Shown: positions 61,019 through 64,000 of the stretch, in pieces
Position numbering within the stretch: position 1 is the first letter of the stretch
How the letters are laid out: each line of letters opens with the position of its first letter
From: Opitutia bacterium
GTDB lineage: Bacteria; Verrucomicrobiota; Verrucomicrobiia; Opitutales; Opitutaceae
Length of the DNA stretch: 64,000 nt
Direction: 5' to 3'
Assembly (NCBI GenBank): GCA_016217545.1
Contig: JACRHT010000017.1
Span: 248,001 to 312,000 of the forward strand
Program-made: the position numbers and the translations under genes
Notes under the pieces: generated by a model
Seen by the model: the letters and a program-made list of their open reading frames with translations, nothing else
What the model was told of the DNA's origin: nothing
Database searches by the model: none

Positions 61019-62308
61019 ATGCCCCCTCACCCCGCCCCAGACGGGAAATTTCTTTCCTATTCCTGCCACGTCGAATGGCTCGAGAATGGCGTCAGACAAC
61101 GCAAGAACGTCCCGACCGCCGAAAATGCCGACGCACTGATCGCCGCGATCAAGAAGCGAACCGTGCAAGTCGACGCGGGACTCACCTCCCAGGTCACACG
61201 GCTGACAAAAGCGCAGATCGAGTTCGCCGAACTTGCGTTCACGCGCCTCCGCGATGCGGGCTATTACGTGCCGGAGGAGATTGAATCCGCGAGTTCGATT
61301 TTGAAGGCAGTGCAGTGGTTCGCAGACAACTACAATCCGGACCATGCGATTCCGCCGACTGTGTCTGAAGCAGTCAGTCGGTTTCTTGCCACACGTGTGG
61401 GCAAATCACCACGCACATACAAATCCCACAAAACCTATCTGGATGAGTTTGCGGCGAATTACGGCTCGCAGTCGATCGCTGCAATCACTCCGGCAATCGT
61501 GGATGAGTATATTCGCACCTGTCCCTTCGGCAACGTCGCTAAGCTCCATCGGTGGGATTCGCTCCACGCTCTTTTCGAGTTCGCGCGCGGAAAGAAAAAC
61601 GTCTCCGGCACATGGATAGGAGTGAATCCAGTCAAAGCCGTCGCCGAGCCTGAATACGCCCCTTCGCGACCGAAGATCTACACCGTCAAAGAGTGCGAAC
61701 AACTGATCAAGGGAGCAGTGCTTAACTGCTACGCGCCAAACATCGTCGTGCGCCTGTTCGGGATGGTGCGCGCCGACGAGATGAAGGCGATGGTGCGCAA
61801 CGGCAAATCGATCTGGAAATACGTCAACCTGAAGACCGGGTGGATGCACCTCCCTGCAAACGTGGTGAAGACCAAAGCAGACAAGGACCGCGGCGGTCGA
61901 AATGTTCGCATCAACCCAACTCTCGATGCGTGGCTGCGCGAATTTCGGCGCCGCGGGTGGGACATAAGCGACAGTCGAACGCTCGACGAGCGCGTGCGGA
62001 AGTTCGCGTCCCCTGAAAAGATGGCCGAACAGGACATTCCGTTGGAGGACCGCCACGCAAATCTCGTGCGACACACAGCGATTTCAGCAGCGGCGACACG
62101 CGCATCTCTCACCGACTGCGCTATGGAGGCGGGAACCAGCGAGGCGATAATTCGCCGGCATTACCTCGAGCGACTAACAAAAAAAGAGGGCGACCGATTC
62201 TTCGCTTTCACCCCTGCGCACTATAAATTGGACGCACTGTGGTCGCGACGAACGGAACTGCGGATCCGCGGTAAGCCTTCGAGCCAAGACTCGAAGTCAT
62301 CGGCATAA
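61019..62308 (+). CDS. Tyrosine recombinase (site-specific integrase)
   Basis: 429 residues. The N-terminal half contains an Arm/core-binding region with a SAM-like stretch 'AVSRFLATRVGKSPRTYKSHKTYLDEFAANYGSQSIAAITPAIVDEYIR'. The catalytic domain shows Arg in 'VRLFGMVRADEM', Lys in 'VVKTKADKDRGGRNVRI', Arg in 'NLVRHTAISAAATRAS' and the nucleophile Tyr in 'IIRRHYLERLT'. The usual His of HxxR reads Asn and the GH box reads GT, as in divergent integrases. Codon use is less GC-rich than the neighbouring CAZyme genes. It sits directly after the tRNA-Ser fragment, so it likely used this site. Confidence 0.9.
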   Translation: MPPHPAPDGKFLSYSCHVEWLENGVRQRKNVPTAENADALIAAIKKRTVQVDAGLTSQVTRLTKAQIEFAELAFTRLRDAGYYVPEEIESASSILKAVQWFADNYNPDHAIPPTVSEAVSRFLATRVGKSPRTYKSHKTYLDEFAANYGSQSIAAITPAIVDEYIRTCPFGNVAKLHRWDSLHALFEFARGKKNVSGTWIGVNPVKAVAEPEYAPSRPKIYTVKECEQLIKGAVLNCYAPNIVVRLFGMVRADEMKAMVRNGKSIWKYVNLKTGWMHLPANVVKTKADKDRGGRNVRINPTLDAWLREFRRRGWDISDSRTLDERVRKFASPEKMAEQDIPLEDRHANLVRHTAISAAATRASLTDCAMEAGTSEAIIRRHYLERLTKKEGDRFFAFTPAHYKLDALWSRRTELRIRGKPSSQDSKSSA

Positions 62309-62588
62309 ATGCGGATCCGCCGCTCGACGCCCTCATTTTCAACCGCCGGCAGGATAAATGTGGGATAGGGATGCGCACGACGGCCGGATCGCAATATACC
62401 GCCGCCCTCTTGAGTGGCACGCGTAAGGTTTGGGCGACATCGCGCAGCGTTACGACCGCCCGTGCCAAGTTTGGCGCCTCCGACACGGGTGCGCACTCGG
62501 TTGCTGTAGAAGCTAGCCATCCGTGTCCGATCGGTAGGTTCAGCGAACCTGCCGAAGACTGCAGATGGATTTGCTTCGCGATTGCCAT
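62221..62588 (-). pseudogene. Excisionase/HTH-like remnant, frameshifted
   Basis: In one frame from ATG 62588: 'LARAVVTLRDVAQTLRVPLKRAAVYC', like the HTH of excisionases. In the next frame, from about 62380 down to 62221: 'HPYPTFILPAVENEGVERRIRIYADDFESWLEGL', like the wing and end of the same domain. Joining them with one frame change near 62375-62385 restores a typical small recombination-directionality protein. It converges on and slightly overlaps the integrase 3' end. I infer a broken accessory gene of the integrated element. The rest of 62589-63060 shows no gene I can support. Confidence 0.45.
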
Positions 62589-63060
62589 CTAGACGCTCTT
62601 TCTGCGCAGCCATTCGTCCACCGCACGCGCTGGCGGCGTCCAGTCGATGCATGCTGTCGGCCATTCGATACGGCTTTCTACGGAGGGAGGAGGGCCGAGA
62701 TTGTATGATGAAGCCGCTCGGCAGGCGCTGATCGGCATATGGGAGGCGTCGAATCGCCCCGTGCCCGCCGCCATCGATTTTTCTTAGCTTTAGATCAAGG
62801 GAACGAGGTTCCAGACTCACTCTTTACTGCGCGGTGAAACGCTGCGCCCCTAACAAGTGCAGTTCGCATTTCCGCCCGCCGCCGCACCGAATCCCCAGCC
62901 GCAAGTGGCGGCCCCGCCGAAACAGCAGTTCCCCCGCCCTAACCGCGATACTCCGCTGCGCAGGCAAGGGGCATTTCCCGTGTTCTACTGCATTCTCTCG
63001 TGTCGGCGCCGGTCGCTTGCTTAGCTACGAGGGTTCTGGCGACATTGCCTCGTCCTGACT

Positions 63061-64000
63061 ATGCAGCCCACCTGCCGTCGCTTTGCCTGCCTGTGGCTTA
63101 TCACAGGGCTGTTTGCCCTCTGCGCCGCCGCTAGAGAATTCGACGAGGCGCTGTTCGCCGAGCCGCCAGCGGAAGCCAAGCCACGCGTGTGGATGCATCT
63201 CATGAACGGCAACGTCTCCGCGGAGGGCCTCACGAAGGACTTCGAGGCGCTGGCCGCGGCCGGCGTGGGCGGTGTTATTCTCTTCAGCGTCGACTACGGC
63301 ATCCCCGCGGGCGACGTCGCCTTCAACTCCGACCGCTATCGCGCACTGTTGGCGCACGCCGCCCACGAAGCCCGGCGACTCGGCCTCACGCTCGGCCTGC
63401 ACAATTGTGACGGCTGGTCCTCCAGCGGCGGGCCGTGGATCCAAGCTGAAGATTCGATGAAACGCCTCGTGTGGAGCGAGACCGTGGTGCGCGGCGGCGT
63501 GGCGCAGCGACTCCGCCTCCCCCAGCCCACGACCCAACTCGGCTTCTACCGCGAAATCGCAGTGCTCGCCTGCCCGGCGGAGGAAAGTGAACTCGCCGCC
63601 CGCGCCGCGGTCCTCACGCTGCGCTCGTCGCCGTCCGTCCCCACGCTCGACCGCCTTAGCGCGAGCGACGGCGGTCAGGTCGTCGCGCTGGCCGCCACCG
63701 AGGGCAAAGCACCGTGGATCGAATTTGCCGCGAAGGCCCCGTTTACCGCGCGCTCGCTCACGCTGGAACATCGCTCGCGTCACGCGACCGCCCAGCTGCT
63801 GGTTTCCGACGACGGCGAGGATTTCCATCCGGTCGCCGCGCTGGATACCTATCGCACCGGCAAAAGCACGGGCGTTTTCACGGCTAGTTTCGCACCGGTC
63901 ACCGCCCGGGTGTTTCGCGTCGTTTTCTCGCGCGCGGTCGAGCTCACCCATGCCGAGCTTTCAACCTGTCCACGTTTGCCGGACTGGCCCGCACGCAACG
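63061..64000 (+). CDS. GH106-like alpha-L-rhamnosidase, secreted (3' end outside window)
   Basis: 313 codons are visible from ATG 63061; the frame is open at the right edge. Signal peptide 'RRFACLWLITGLFALCAAA'. The GH106 N-terminus is recognisable: 'ALFAEPPAEAKPRVWMHLMNGNVSAEGLTKDFEALAAAGVGGVILFSVDYGIPAG', then 'EARRLGLTLGLHNCDGWSSSGGPWI'. Family knowledge: inverting alpha-L-rhamnosidases of about 1000 residues acting on rhamnogalacturonan or ulvan-type glycans. It lies beyond the integration site, so it may be in the element or in the resumed chromosome. Confidence 0.85.
   Translation, partial: MQPTCRRFACLWLITGLFALCAAAREFDEALFAEPPAEAKPRVWMHLMNGNVSAEGLTKDFEALAAAGVGGVILFSVDYGIPAGDVAFNSDRYRALLAHAAHEARRLGLTLGLHNCDGWSSSGGPWIQAEDSMKRLVWSETVVRGGVAQRLRLPQPTTQLGFYREIAVLACPAEESELAARAAVLTLRSSPSVPTLDRLSASDGGQVVALAATEGKAPWIEFAAKAPFTARSLTLEHRSRHATAQLLVSDDGEDFHPVAALDTYRTGKSTGVFTASFAPVTARVFRVVFSRAVELTHAELSTCPRLPDWPARN

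Noticed and set aside
62221-62820. 199-residue minus-strand gene as a whole
   Set aside because: Only its last third looks protein-like and it continues an HTH from another frame, so a remnant is more likely.

Overview
The window is GC-rich chromosomal DNA from what looks like a Verrucomicrobiota of the Opitutaceae type. This placement is an inference from content: TonB-dependent receptors with the plug-proximal 'LSPFVVNTS' signature, a dense set of glycoside hydrolases and secreted beta-helix proteins, GPH-type sugar symporters, and several Gfo/Idh/MocA oxidoreductases. Almost the whole window is a polysaccharide and uronate utilisation region. It ends in a small integration site (about 60.5-62.8 kb), followed by the start of another secreted glycosidase.

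Region 1 (1-21 kb) is a probable LacI-controlled regulon. It holds a secreted beta-helix/PKD/malectin/Fn3 protein (cut by the left edge), an NTF2-like protein, a GH57-like protein, a LacI regulator, a second secreted double beta-helix protein, a GPH symporter, an operon of TonB receptor, clan GH-A glycosidase and esterase, a beta-helix/esterase fusion, and another esterase. A 14-bp inverted repeat of the form YGCAA-N4-TTGCR precedes most of these units. One more copy lies at 58.5 kb before an unrecognised secreted protein.

Region 2 (21-31 kb) has a frameshifted M20 peptidase. It is divergent from an epimerase-DapA-like pair that has an 18-bp palindrome at its start and a TetR gene just beyond. 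Next come divergent nagA and nagB, and then a Gfo/Idh - GPH symporter - Gfo/Idh operon.

Region 3 (31.6-44.4 kb plus 52.8-58.5 kb) is a glucuronate regulon. Four promoters share a 31-bp block upstream of and overlapping the -35: a 13-bp palindrome, 8 bp, then CCATAGACGC. A -10-like hexamer follows at a fixed distance. The four transcripts carry: (i) a TonB receptor; (ii) clan GH-A enzyme, hexuronate MFS, uxaC, SDR mannonate oxidoreductase and IclR regulator; (iii) a DUF4838/GH67-like protein, divergent from an AraC regulator; (iv) a GH3 enzyme, uxuA, an RraA-fold protein and a Gfo/Idh enzyme. Together they supply uptake, depolymerisation and conversion of glucuronate to 2-keto-3-deoxygluconate (KDG).

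Region 4 (44.4-52.8 kb) is an eight-gene operon in which every junction is a 4-base stop/start overlap. It encodes SIS protein, FAD oxidoreductase, ROK kinase, SDR, creatininase-like amidohydrolase, KDPG aldolase, sugar isomerase and Gfo/Idh. A second AraC regulator is divergent from it. The gene set looks like a complete catabolic pathway for an unusual sugar derivative that I cannot name, and it is the best candidate for an undescribed system here.

Region 5 (60.4-63 kb) has a 3' fragment of tRNA-Ser(UGA), a tyrosine integrase, repeats that could be arm-type sites, and an apparently frameshifted excisionase-like gene. A GH106-like rhamnosidase gene begins at 63061 and runs off the right edge.
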